A DNA stretch of 11,145 nt from Candidatus Atribacteria bacterium 1244-E10-H5-B2 (GTDB lineage Bacteria; Atribacterota; JS1; SB-45; 34-128), in the NCBI GenBank assembly GCA_003575245.1, contig NMQN01000106.1, positions 1 through 11,145 of the forward strand. The letters are read 5' to 3'. Made by a program: the position numbers and the translations under genes. Shown piece by piece: positions 5,336 through 11,029 of this stretch; positions within the stretch are counted from its first letter, which is position 1; each line of letters begins with the position of its first letter. The notes below the pieces were generated by a model. The model saw nothing but the letters and a program-made list of their open reading frames with translations, did not search any database and was not told the origin of the DNA.

Positions 5336-5480
5336 AATTTAGATTGCTCCTTTCTTTTTTTAATTTTTTCATATCAACAATTATGGTAATCGATTCGTAT
5401 TTTTTAGGATCTTTAGTTTTCTTTTTATCTAATTCCAGGTATTCCCGGATAGACCCGATATAAATTATTTTCTGATCCAT
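5328..5480 (-). CDS. Small basic hypothetical protein (50 aa)
   Basis: ATG 5480 follows GAAGGGAGATT. The frame encodes MDQKIIYIGSIREYLELD, a lysine-rich middle, and ESITIIVDMKK, then stops at TGA 5328-5330, overlapping the next start by 8 bp. The SD of the next gene lies inside this frame, so the two are translationally coupled. The hydrophobic pattern (two short beta-like segments around a charged helix) suggests a small folded domain, but no family is recognised. It lies 16 bp after the 5497-5787 gene in the same transcript. Confidence 0.6.
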   Translation of the reverse strand: MDQKIIYIGSIREYLELDKKKTKDPKKYESITIIVDMKKLKKERSNLNYE

Positions 5481-5496
5481 AAAATTTAATCTCCCT

Positions 5497-5787
5497 TCAA
5501 TCCTGATTCCGGGACATAGCTCTTTTAAGCCAGTATCTTATCTGATATTCCTTTTGTTTTTCCGGGTGTTTTTTATACCATTTTCTAAGCCAAAGTTTAT
5601 TATAATCAGGATTTTTTAATCTCCATTTTTTATACCATTTACGCCTGGCCTTTTTCATTTTTTCGTAGGCTTTAGGATCTTCAATCTTTAAATTTTCTAT
5701 ACATATTTTTCGATATTTCCATATTTCTTTATTAATTAATTTCACTTTCATTTTATCCGAAACATTTAATTGACTTATTTTTTTCAA
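5497..5787 (-). CDS. Lys/Trp/Tyr-rich basic protein, probable nucleic-acid binder
   Basis: TTG 5787 is preferred because GAAAGGTG lies 6-7 nt upstream. A GTG at 5796 is in frame but lies inside that SD. The product has about 96 residues and is strongly basic, with a repeated aromatic-lysine pattern: RKWYKKWRLKNPDYNK, then LRKWYKKHPEKQKEYQIRYW. Such K/Y/W-N-P-E-Y repeats occur in phage proteins of unknown role, and often before HNH nuclease domains, but no HNH motif follows here. DNA or RNA binding is a reasonable inference. It is the first gene of a three-gene group (5787-4814). Confidence 0.6.
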   Translation of the reverse strand: MKKISQLNVSDKMKVKLINKEIWKYRKICIENLKIEDPKAYEKMKKARRKWYKKWRLKNPDYNKLWLRKWYKKHPEKQKEYQIRYWLKRAMSRNQD

Positions 5788-5843
5788 TTCGATCACCTTT
5801 CTTTATTTGATAATTCCTCTAAAATCTGTTAGTATATAAAAAG

Positions 5844-5860
5844 CCCTACAAATGTTAGGG
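5844..5860 (-). terminator. Weak hairpin with U-run
   Basis: On the minus strand CCCTA (5860-5856) pairs with TAGGG (5848-5844), followed by CTTTTTATAT. The stem is only 5 bp and lies just upstream of the 5787 gene, so attenuation is possible. Weak evidence. Confidence 0.3.
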
Positions 5861-5875
5861 TATATATTTTTTAAG

Positions 5876-5919
5876 AAGGGAATTTCGATTTCTCCAGTTC
5901 GGATTCCCTTTTTATTTTC
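5876..5919 (+). terminator. Plus-strand hairpin with T-run
   Basis: AAGGGAAT (5876-5883) pairs with ATTCCCTT (5903-5910) around a 19-nt loop, followed by TTTATTTT. The orientation favours plus-strand RNA, yet no plus-strand gene is seen nearby. It may protect the minus-strand operon from antisense transcription. Confidence 0.35.
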
Positions 5920-5921
5920 AA

Positions 5922-5968
5922 CAAAAAAAACGCCATTAAGAGATCTTCGTTCCCACTCCTAACGGCGT
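5922..5968 (-). terminator. Strong rho-independent terminator
   Basis: On the minus strand the arms are ACGCCGTTAGGAG (5968-5956) and CTCTTAATGGCGT (5942-5930), a 13-bp stem in RNA with two G-U pairs, followed by an unbroken T-run (5929-5923). It overlaps the last codons and stop of the 5936-6103 gene and ends the operon driven by the 7252-7279 promoter. Confidence 0.8.
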
Positions 5969-6103
5969 CATTAACGCTATACTTTCTAATAATCTAACAG
6001 CACCATCAGCGCTATAATAATTAGATAGTGTTAGTTTTTTATTAACAATATTCAATTTTTTACTCTCAATATTTATCATATAAGAAAATTCTATATTATG
6101 CAA
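5936..6103 (-). CDS. Small hypothetical protein (55 aa), TTG start
   Basis: A frame starts at TTG 6103 with GGAAGGAA about 9 nt upstream and stops at TAA 5936-5938, inside the terminator stem. The product reads like a real protein: HNIEFSYMINIESKKLN, then LTLSNYYSADGAVRLLE, then SIALMTPLGVGTKIS, suggesting a beta-rich first half and an amphipathic helix. The frame also stays open a few codons upstream, but no better start exists. It is the last gene of the 7213-5936 transcript. No family is recognised. Confidence comes from the coding character, SD and terminator placement together. Confidence 0.55.
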   Translation of the reverse strand: MHNIEFSYMINIESKKLNIVNKKLTLSNYYSADGAVRLLESIALMTPLGVGTKIS

Positions 6104-6138
6104 GTTTTTAATTTCCTTCCCGGATCTACCATAATTTT

Positions 6139-6387
6139 TTATTCTTTATATATCTCTTTTAAATTTTTATTAGCCTCATTAATTCCCTGGACAAAATTAT
6201 CCCACTCATCAAATTTAAAGCCACAAGAGGCCGAAACGTCTAAACTGGCAATATAAAGGCCTATCTCATCTTTTCCCATTTCACAACCCATCGCCAGGGA
6301 TTCCCCAATCTTAGTTTCTGATAATAAAGTTTGTCTATCTTTCCCAAAGGCTTTTACAAATCCCTTAAATTTAATTTTATTTTTCAT
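6139..6387 (-). CDS. Small hypothetical protein (82 aa)
   Basis: ATG 6387 is preceded by AAGGAGATT at about 12 nt, slightly long. The product begins MKNKIKFKGFVKAFGKD and continues GESLAMGCEMGKDEIGLYIASLDVSASCGFKFDEWDNF, ending in a charged helix (NEANKNLKEIYKE). Two cysteines (34 and 55) are too far apart to suggest a zinc site. No membrane segment. It lies 110 bp after the 6498-6647 gene. That gap contains an ATTCTTGTG/CACAAAAGAAT hairpin (about 6475-6501) and a possible weak promoter (TTGCAC with TATTCT). Unknown function. Confidence 0.6.
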   Translation of the reverse strand: MKNKIKFKGFVKAFGKDRQTLLSETKIGESLAMGCEMGKDEIGLYIASLDVSASCGFKFDEWDNFVQGINEANKNLKEIYKE

Positions 6388-6497
6388 AATAATTTTTTAA
6401 TCTCCTTTTTTAAGAATAATAATAAAATAGAATATGTGCAATCCTACAATATCAGGAGCTGGTACCGGGCTATTCTTTTGTGCAAAATACACAAGAA

Positions 6498-6647
6498 TTA
6501 CCATATTCGCCGGATTAATTTCCTACCTATAATTTTATTCTTGACTCTCCTGGCCAGTTTTTTAGGATCTCCGCTTGTAATAACCCGGACATCATTAGCT
6601 TGCCTGGCCAGCTTGTATAAAAAGCTAACTGTTTTATTTAATTTCAT
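6498..6647 (-). CDS. Small basic phage-type protein (49 aa)
   Basis: ATG 6647 lies 9 nt after the stop of the upstream gene, with GGGGG about 11 nt before it. The sequence [20 protein letters not shown], then [19 protein letters not shown], ending RRIW, resembles a small protein I recall being frequent in low-GC phages and their relatives near packaging or head genes. Its function is not known to me. The product is strongly basic and helical, consistent with binding nucleic acid. Its presence four genes downstream of TerL supports a phage ancestry for the insert. Confidence 0.7.
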   Translation of the reverse strand: MKLNKTVSFLYKLARQANDVRVITSGDPKKLARRVKNKIIGRKLIRRIW

Positions 6648-6655
6648 TTAATCAA

Positions 6656-6988
6656 TTACCCCCTTATTTTTAAAATTGCCAGTATTAACGATTTCCGCTT
6701 TTCGTCTTTTTCTCTTTCTATCTCTTTTTGTTTTTTTATTATTTTCCTCTCGGTTTGTTTGATTAGCTCTATTTGACCGTTCCTAATTTCTTCCTCTCCT
6801 CGCTGTATAGGAAAATATGACCAACATAATTTCCCCGCAAGAGATTCTTGAACTTTTTCACGAAAATCGTTAAACTCATCATATCTTTGATTTACAAAAC
6901 TTTCATACTCCTTTAGTATCGTTTCCAAATATTTATCAATATCTACACCCTCTATTATCTCGTTTTTTTCTATTAGATTCTTATTCAC
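6656..6988 (-). CDS. Coiled-coil hypothetical protein (110 aa)
   Basis: GTG 6988 follows GGGGGG by about 11 nt. The product is very rich in charged residues. A first helix (GVDIDKYLETILKEYESFV) leads to a short break (AGKLCWSYFPIQRGEEE) and then a long lysine/glutamate coiled coil (about residues 68-103: QTERKIIKKQKEIEREKDEK). It ends in ILAILKIRG. No catalytic motif. It sits 18 bp after the HTH gene, so a packaging accessory or DNA-associated role is possible, but this is only positional inference. Confidence 0.65.
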   Translation of the reverse strand: MNKNLIEKNEIIEGVDIDKYLETILKEYESFVNQRYDEFNDFREKVQESLAGKLCWSYFPIQRGEEEIRNGQIELIKQTERKIIKKQKEIEREKDEKRKSLILAILKIRG

Positions 6989-7006
6989 TTATTTATTCAC
7001 CCCCCT

Positions 7007-7213
7007 TTATTTTTTCCCAATAAAATGATCAAGATTTTTAGTCGATATATAATATCTCTTTCCTACTTTTATCGCTCCCGGGATTCGGCCAGTCCTTAGA
7101 TATTTCCTTATGGTAAATTTGCATAACCCTAATATTTTTACGAGATCCTCTACCTGGTAAAACTTAATATCTTTAATTTGCTTACCCGGATAAATCCTTT
7201 TAACTTTTTCCAT
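7007..7213 (-). CDS. Excisionase/MerR-type HTH protein, possible TerS-like role
   Basis: The product has 68 residues. Residues 18-65 form an excisionase-family (HTH_17/MerR-like) winged helix: FYQVEDLVKILGLCKFTIRK, then LRTGRIPGAIKVGKRYYIS, then LDHFIG. ATG 7213 has GAGGGG upstream, and the gene is transcribed from the consensus promoter at 7252-7279. Known members are excisionases and regulators. The small terminase of lambda also has a related N-terminal fold. Lying next to TerL, this protein could recognise the packaging site, act as the excision factor for the recombinase at 1520, or regulate the promoter. Sequence alone does not decide. Confidence 0.75.
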   Translation of the reverse strand: MEKVKRIYPGKQIKDIKFYQVEDLVKILGLCKFTIRKYLRTGRIPGAIKVGKRYYISTKNLDHFIGKK

Positions 7214-7251
7214 AATATTGAATCCCCTCTAAAATTTATTTATTTGCATTT

Positions 7252-7279
7252 ATTATATACCTAATATTTTATTTGTCAA
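7252..7279 (-). promoter_or_regulatory. Consensus sigma-70/sigma-A promoter of the HTH operon
   Basis: On the minus strand TTGACA (7279-7274) and TATAAT (7257-7252) are both exact, with a 16-nt spacer. It lies between the TerL stop (7287) and the HTH start (7213), so the five-gene group down to 5936 can be expressed without TerL. Confidence 0.75.
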
Positions 7280-7286
7280 ATTAACC

Positions 7287-8840
7287 TTACCAATCAAAGG
7301 CTCGATATTCCGGATCTTCTTCTAACGGATCAAGAGAGCTAAGACGCCGGCCAGCGGATTTATATTCAACTATAAATTCCGGCTCTTCCGGAGCGGTAAC
7401 TGCTCCATAACTGGCCATAGCCAAAGCAATAGCTAAATCGATTTTTTTAGTTCCTGATTTCTTAACGATTCTCCAACCCCGGCCACTATAAACCACTTTA
7501 CAATTTATCAGGGATATCCGGATTTCTTCTGATTCATAGAAATTTATCCCCTGGCTTTTAATCAGGTTAAAAAGACATTGAGAAAAGGCAACACAATTCC
7601 CCGAAGTTTGAGGCAATTCCACCATATTGATATTTTCTTTTCTGAGATCCTGAGCTAAACTAATGGCCTGGTAGGGATCAAAATAAACCCCCTGTATATC
7701 GTAAAGTTTAGATAATTCGATCAAGTATCTTTTAACATCATCAAATTGTAATTCTTCGGTTTTCAGAGGAATATATATTTTATGATCCACCGAAAAAATT
7801 TTATTATCAATCTTTCCCACTCCACAAATAGCGGTATAGTCGTTTCGATATCCCACATCAAGCCCCAACCATACCGGGATTTTTCCTTCCGGCCTTCTCT
7901 TTAGCTTATAATCAATACAGGATCTAAAATCTTCATCACTCATAAAAGATTCTTCTTCACTTACCCATAAATTTTTATGCAACCGCTTGAATAAATTAGG
8001 CCTCATACCCGGCTTATGCTCCTGGCTATCGAGATATTTTTTAGTTACAAAACTTGAAGGATTGGCCTCTTTCCCCTGCTTAATATAGAAATAACTATCC
8101 GGAGTATTGCCTTTTTTTGATTCTTTAATCAGATCCCAAAGTAAACCTTCTTCCGATCTTCCAGCGGTAGAGGTTACCAGGATAAGAGGATATTTATATA
8201 CTGGGGATAATTGCATTTCTTCAAAAAAGAATTTCAGGGAATCAGTATCAAAAGAGGCCAGCTCATCGATACAGATTAAGAGGCAATTAAGGCCTGCACT
8301 TGATCGATAACTACTCGATAAACATCTTAAAATCGTTCCAGTATTGATATTTTCGACATAATCGGTATAGATCCTGCATATACTATCGAGCTTAGGATTT
8401 TTCCTGATCATAGTAACAATTTTCCGGTAAGTGATAAAATTCGATTGATCCTTTGAGTTACTGCAAACATAAATTTCCCCTGATTCCTGAGTAGTCAAAA
8501 ACCAGTTTAAAACCATAGCCGAAAAGGTAGATTTTCCGTTTTTTTTGGCCAGGGATATCAAGATCAATCGAGGCCTATTCTTATAAAAGCAGTCTGTAAA
8601 AACTTCTCTCTCCCATTTTTCAAGCCTGATTAATTCCTGTTTTTTCTCCGGTAGATAGACTTCTTTTTCTGCAAATTGAATTATATCTCTTTCATATTCC
8701 CGGATAGAAAAGCCTTCACTTTTACCAGTCTTTAATTTTTCTTTGTGTCTTTGTTTAAGCCCTTCATTTTGCTTTTTTTTCGCTTTTCGAGTCTTGACCC
8801 GATAACTTTCTTTCAATCTCTTTTTTATGTTCTTGGCCAT
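7287..8840 (-). CDS. terL: Large terminase subunit (TerL)
   Basis: The product has 517 residues and looks complete. The ATPase domain has Walker A SLAKKNGKST (96-105), Walker B LLICIDEL (187-194, with D192 and E193) and coupling motif TSTAG (223-227). The RNase H-like nuclease domain has acidic residues D328 (LGLDVG), D388 (YFDPY) and D468 (KKIDLAIA). TerL pumps viral DNA into a procapsid at the portal and cuts the concatemer. The first 45 residues are strongly basic. ATG 8840 has AGGTGG at 7 nt and follows a 27-codon ORF by 3 nt. No portal, protease or capsid gene lies beside it, which is unusual: a satellite would have to use a helper's procapsid. Confidence 0.95.
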   Translation of the reverse strand: MAKNIKKRLKESYRVKTRKAKKKQNEGLKQRHKEKLKTGKSEGFSIREYERDIIQFAEKEVYLPEKKQELIRLEKWEREVFTDCFYKNRPRLILISLAKKNGKSTFSAMVLNWFLTTQESGEIYVCSNSKDQSNFITYRKIVTMIRKNPKLDSICRIYTDYVENINTGTILRCLSSSYRSSAGLNCLLICIDELASFDTDSLKFFFEEMQLSPVYKYPLILVTSTAGRSEEGLLWDLIKESKKGNTPDSYFYIKQGKEANPSSFVTKKYLDSQEHKPGMRPNLFKRLHKNLWVSEEESFMSDEDFRSCIDYKLKRRPEGKIPVWLGLDVGYRNDYTAICGVGKIDNKIFSVDHKIYIPLKTEELQFDDVKRYLIELSKLYDIQGVYFDPYQAISLAQDLRKENINMVELPQTSGNCVAFSQCLFNLIKSQGINFYESEEIRISLINCKVVYSGRGWRIVKKSGTKKIDLAIALAMASYGAVTAPEEPEFIVEYKSAGRRLSSLDPLEEDPEYRAFDW

Positions 8841-8843
8841 AAT

Positions 8844-8927
8844 TTACCACCTGATTTTACTGCCCGGATTAAATAAAATATAGTCTATAAAAGCCCGGCA
8901 TAATTTAATAAAATTTTTAATAGCCAT
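8844..8927 (-). CDS. Short ORF upstream of terL (27 aa)
   Basis: ATG 8927 follows GGGGGTAATCTATT and the frame ends at TAA 8844-8846, 3 nt before the terL start. The terL SD lies inside it, so the two would be coupled. The product begins MAIKNFIKLCRAFIDYILF, a mixed basic and hydrophobic helix. It may be a leader peptide or a tiny real protein. The AGAAC/GTTCT hairpin at about 8947-8959 lies just upstream of its SD. Confidence 0.45.
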   Translation of the reverse strand: MAIKNFIKLCRAFIDYILFNPGSKIRW

Positions 8928-8968
8928 AATAGATTACCCCCTTTTTAGAACGCCGTTCTATTTTTTAA

Positions 8969-9338
8969 ATATCCCTGCTCCGCGGAGAGAGTTCGATAAA
9001 TCGAATCCGCGCTGCGGCAGCTGCTACTTTAGCCGGAGCTGCTCCGGTTACTACTGTACTAAAGCTGCTATACTCGATACTCAATACGCGATACGCGATA
9101 CGATATACTAACGCTTTCGATTAGTCGTTAGCAAATAGTTAGTACTAACATTTTACCAATTGACCAATTGGCCGATTGACCAATTAGATTAGTCGTTAGT
9201 GAATAGTGAATATTAACTATTCACCTGAATAGAAAGTACTTTATATCCCTGCCCCCAAGTATGCACTAAACCGGGGAGCAGGGGATCGGCAATCCGGTAA
9301 ACTCCCGTCAGAAAGTCCGGATCACCGAATTAGTTTAC
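8969..9338. other. Palindrome- and short-word-repeat region, candidate packaging site
   Basis: The region has no gene with a start. It is packed with palindromes: CTCCGCGGAG (8978-8987), TTCGATAAATCGAA, CCGCGCTGCGG, GCAGCTGC, CCGGAGCTGCTCCGG, CCAATTGG, and GTGAATA...TATTCAC around 9200-9223. Short words recur: CGATACG with CGATAC, TAGTGAA twice, GATTAGTCGTTAG twice, GACCAATT repeated. ATATCCCTGC occurs at 8969-8978 and 9243-9252, like a duplication around 264 bp. The second copy runs into a long hairpin, CCCTGC (9247-9252) with GCAGGG (9278-9283). Its place between terL and small genes suggests a cos/pac site, an origin or an inserted repeat element of the short-tandem-repeat type. Confidence 0.55.
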
Positions 9339-9342
9339 TTAT

Positions 9343-9420
9343 TCATTTCTTTTTCTTAAACAAAAAATAAATTATTCCTACTACCACAGCTAAAACTATA
9401 ACAAGAAGCCACCAATCCAT
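9343..9420 (-). CDS. 25-residue single-pass membrane peptide
   Basis: ATG 9420 overlaps the TAA of the upstream gene by one base and has AGGTG at 7 nt. The product is MDWWLLVIVLAVVVGIIYFL followed by F and a KKKK tail: a textbook short transmembrane helix with a positive cytoplasmic end. Such peptides include small holin-like proteins, type I toxins and membrane-complex subunits; which applies is not visible. The coupling suggests it works with, or is balanced against, the basic protein at 9420-9692. Confidence 0.6.
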   Translation of the reverse strand: MDWWLLVIVLAVVVGIIYFLFKKKK

Positions 9421-9692
9421 TATTTTTCACCTGCCTTTTTATTTAGTAATAGTTCGTTATAATCCACGCTTTCCCCTTGCCCTAAAGAGCCTATAACCTG
9501 ACCCCGAAGATCGTATAATTTTATTTTAATACTTTTTCGTTCTTTTCTGTCCTTTCCTTTCTTTGCCAATCGGTGAAGATTATTGGCTAATCTTTTATTT
9601 ATTTCCACCTTCTTAGGCTCACCACCTTTATTATTTGATAATACGTTCAGAATACCCCTAAAAAACGATTTTAAACCCCTTCTAAGCGTCAA
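9420..9692 (-). CDS. Basic hypothetical protein (90 aa), TTG start
   Basis: TTG 9692 is preferred because AGGGGAG lies 7 nt upstream. A GTG at 9722 is in frame but has no convincing SD. The N-terminal part is basic and hydrophobic (LRRGLKSFFRGILNVL), the middle is lysine/arginine-rich (LHRLAKKGKDRKERKS), and the end forms a beta-like segment (IKIKLYDLRGQVIGSLG) with an acidic tail. No family is recognised. It is the first supported gene inside the right edge of the insert and is coupled to the membrane peptide downstream. Nucleic-acid or membrane-surface binding is possible. Confidence 0.55.
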   Translation of the reverse strand: MTLRRGLKSFFRGILNVLSNNKGGEPKKVEINKRLANNLHRLAKKGKDRKERKSIKIKLYDLRGQVIGSLGQGESVDYNELLLNKKAGEK

Positions 9693-9848
9693 TCTTATGC
9701 TCCCCTGTATGATTTTATGCACCTTATAAAAACTCTAAGGCTTAAAGATAGTTAAAAGTTATAAGAAATAAGGCTTTTAATCGATTTAGCTAAAAATAAA
9801 ACCTCGAAATTTCGCTTTTAAGGGGGGTATAGGTAGAATCGCTTGTCT

Positions 9849-9929
9849 TTATACCTTATATTCGGCCTTTTCGGTTAAAAACTTACGCCTTTTCTTTTTC
9901 AATCGCTTCAATCGCTTCTTTTTATATTC
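9849..9929 (-). CDS. Lys/Arg-rich frame cut at the right junction (partial)
   Basis: From the right edge of the insert a 26-codon minus-strand frame, EYKKKRLKRLKKKRRKFL then TEKAEYKV, ends at TAA 9849-9851. It has no start of its own inside the insert. In a circular form it would follow, in frame, the 28-residue ORF at 1486-1403. It may be the 3' half of a small element gene. The remainder of 9693-9848 shows only a CGAAATTTCG palindrome and no gene. Confidence 0.3.
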   Translation of the reverse strand, partial: EYKKKRLKRLKKKRRKFLTEKAEYKV

Positions 9930-9930
9930 A

Positions 9931-10797
9931 ATGAGGGAACTGGCCTATAAATGTGAAACGCTGACCTCTCCAACGGAAGCCACTTTATTTCGATCCGCAG
10001 ATTATTTCAAGAATACCCTGGTCATCGATGAGGTGAAGCTCTGGGGTAAAGATGGGAACGAAGAAGTGGCCAGGCTGATAAAAAGCAGATATAAACGAGG
10101 CCTGAAAGTATCTCGTATCAATATGGGTAAAGATAAAAGAGGCGAGGATCAAGTCGAATATTTTGACGTTTTTAGCCCTTTGATGATCTCCACTACCGAA
10201 AGCATACCCGATATAATCGAATCCCGCTGTATCCGATTCACTATGCAGAAGAACGTAAACCCGAATGTGGAAAGAGATATCGATAAAGGACTGGCCGGAG
10301 ATCTGAGGAGTAAACTAACTCTATTCAGGGCTAACCTCATTGATAGAGAACTAAAGAAAGTAGAGGACATATCCCGGAGAAGGCTGAACGAGATATTGAA
10401 ACCCTTATACCAGGTATTAATGGAGATAGATCCGGACCGGGAAAATGATTTTAAATTGATAGTTAAGCAGTTAGAGGAAAGCAAAAAATCAGAGGAAGGC
10501 TATTCTGATAATGCTTTAATGGTTGGTGAGATCGTAAATTTTTATAATGAAGGGGGTAAAACTTTTATCACCACTAAGGAATTGGCCAGGCGAATAAACG
10601 AGGACAAAAATATAGATGAATTTACCACTAAGAAAGTTGGTTGGATTGTAAGGCCTTTTGGCTTTCAGAAAGACAGAAGATTAGGAGATCAGGGATATAT
10701 TATAAATATCGAAATATTGAAACATTTAGTAGAGAGATACAATACTTCTCCGATTAAGGTAAAAGGTAATCTTTTTAGTGATCAAGAAAATGTTTGA
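9931..10797 (+). CDS. Primase-helicase, C-terminal half (interrupted)
   Basis: This is the continuation of the gene at 465. Residues 2-21 (RELAYKCETL through ATLFR) follow Walker A at the spacing expected for this helicase type. TLVIDEV (29-35) is Walker B, STTE (87-90) with ESRCIRF (97-103) is the sensor/arginine-finger region, and a long helical part leads to a C-terminal winged-helix-like domain (FITTKELARRI, VGWIVRPFGFQ). ATG 9931 has no SD and is probably an internal methionine, not a true start, so this half is unlikely to be translated while the insert is present. Joined to 465-1403 it would give a protein of about 600 residues. It ends at TGA 10795-10797, just before the inverted repeat. 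Confidence 0.8.
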   Translation: MRELAYKCETLTSPTEATLFRSADYFKNTLVIDEVKLWGKDGNEEVARLIKSRYKRGLKVSRINMGKDKRGEDQVEYFDVFSPLMISTTESIPDIIESRCIRFTMQKNVNPNVERDIDKGLAGDLRSKLTLFRANLIDRELKKVEDISRRRLNEILKPLYQVLMEIDPDRENDFKLIVKQLEESKKSEEGYSDNALMVGEIVNFYNEGGKTFITTKELARRINEDKNIDEFTTKKVGWIVRPFGFQKDRRLGDQGYIINIEILKHLVERYNTSPIKVKGNLFSDQENV

Positions 10798-10800
10798 CTG

Positions 10801-10998
10801 ACACAACTAACACAACTAACACAACTTTGGGGAGTGCCTAAGACATAACTTACATAACTTAGTAGTTAGTGTTAAATTTTGAATTTTTTATATATATATC
10901 AATACTTACGTAGAAATAAGGGTTTCAGAGTTTTCCTAAAAAAGTGAAAAAAAGTTGTTAGGCACTCCCCAAAGTTGTGTTAGTTGTGTTAGTTGTGT
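10801..10998. repeat. 41-bp perfect inverted repeat with CACAACTAA iterons, candidate origin
   Basis: Positions 10801-10841 and 10958-10998 are exact reverse complements over 41 bp, separated by 116 bp. Each arm contains tandem copies of the 9-mer CACAACTAA (two full, one partial), followed by a unique TTTGGGGAGTGCCTAA. The spacer begins with ACATAACTT repeats and contains a TTTTTTATATATATAT melting tract. It lies directly downstream of the helicase gene and upstream of the next SD. Iterons, an inverted repeat and an AT-rich core beside a replicative helicase suggest a replication origin. A transcriptional or partition site is the alternative. Confidence 0.65.
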
Positions 10999-11029
10999 AA
11001 ATAGAATTATAGAAAGGAGAATTAAAATT

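Larger units (their letters stand above)
1404..9930. mobile_element. ~8.5-kb satellite-like insert splitting the helicase gene
   Basis: Left of about 1403 the plus strand encodes a helicase through Walker A and ...TCEV. From 9931 it encodes RELAY... and Walker B, and the two parts fit together at the spacing expected in this helicase class. Everything between reads on the minus strand and includes a tyrosine recombinase next to the left edge, two iteron arrays, a winged-helix replication-type protein and TerL. No capsid, portal, protease or tail gene was recognised. Rejoining the helicase in frame needs a net insert length of 1 mod 3. No convincing in-frame direct repeat (att core) was found, so the edges are approximate. 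A phage satellite or decayed prophage is the likely identity. Confidence 0.65.

Noticed and set aside
6331..6651. Plus-strand 106-codon frame
   Set aside because: It is antisense to the 6139-6387 and 6498-6647 genes, and its composition is typical of antisense AT-rich DNA.
8107..8310. Plus-strand frame inside terL
   Set aside because: It is antisense to conserved TerL ATPase sequence.
4601..8893. TAGTCTATAAAAG at 4601-4613 and 8881-8893
   Set aside because: A short AT-rich match; the second copy is within the 27-codon ORF. There is no further structure to support a site.
1404..9879. CGGTTAAA at 1404-1411 and 9872-9879 as the att core
   Set aside because: Excision there leaves about 50 bp of insert in the gene and a stop before the helicase continues.
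1397..9936. TGAGG at 1397-1401 and 9932-9936 as the att core or target duplication
   Set aside because: A join there gives a net length of 0 mod 3, which throws the helicase out of frame into a stop. Five bases could match by chance.
10149..10484. Minus-strand serine/leucine-rich frame
   Set aside because: It is antisense to the helicase C-terminal half.
2200..10926. GAAACCCTTATTT shared by 2200-2212 and (reverse) 10914-10926
   Set aside because: This is a 13-bp match with partial flanking similarity, in AT-rich DNA; chance cannot be excluded and no function is suggested.
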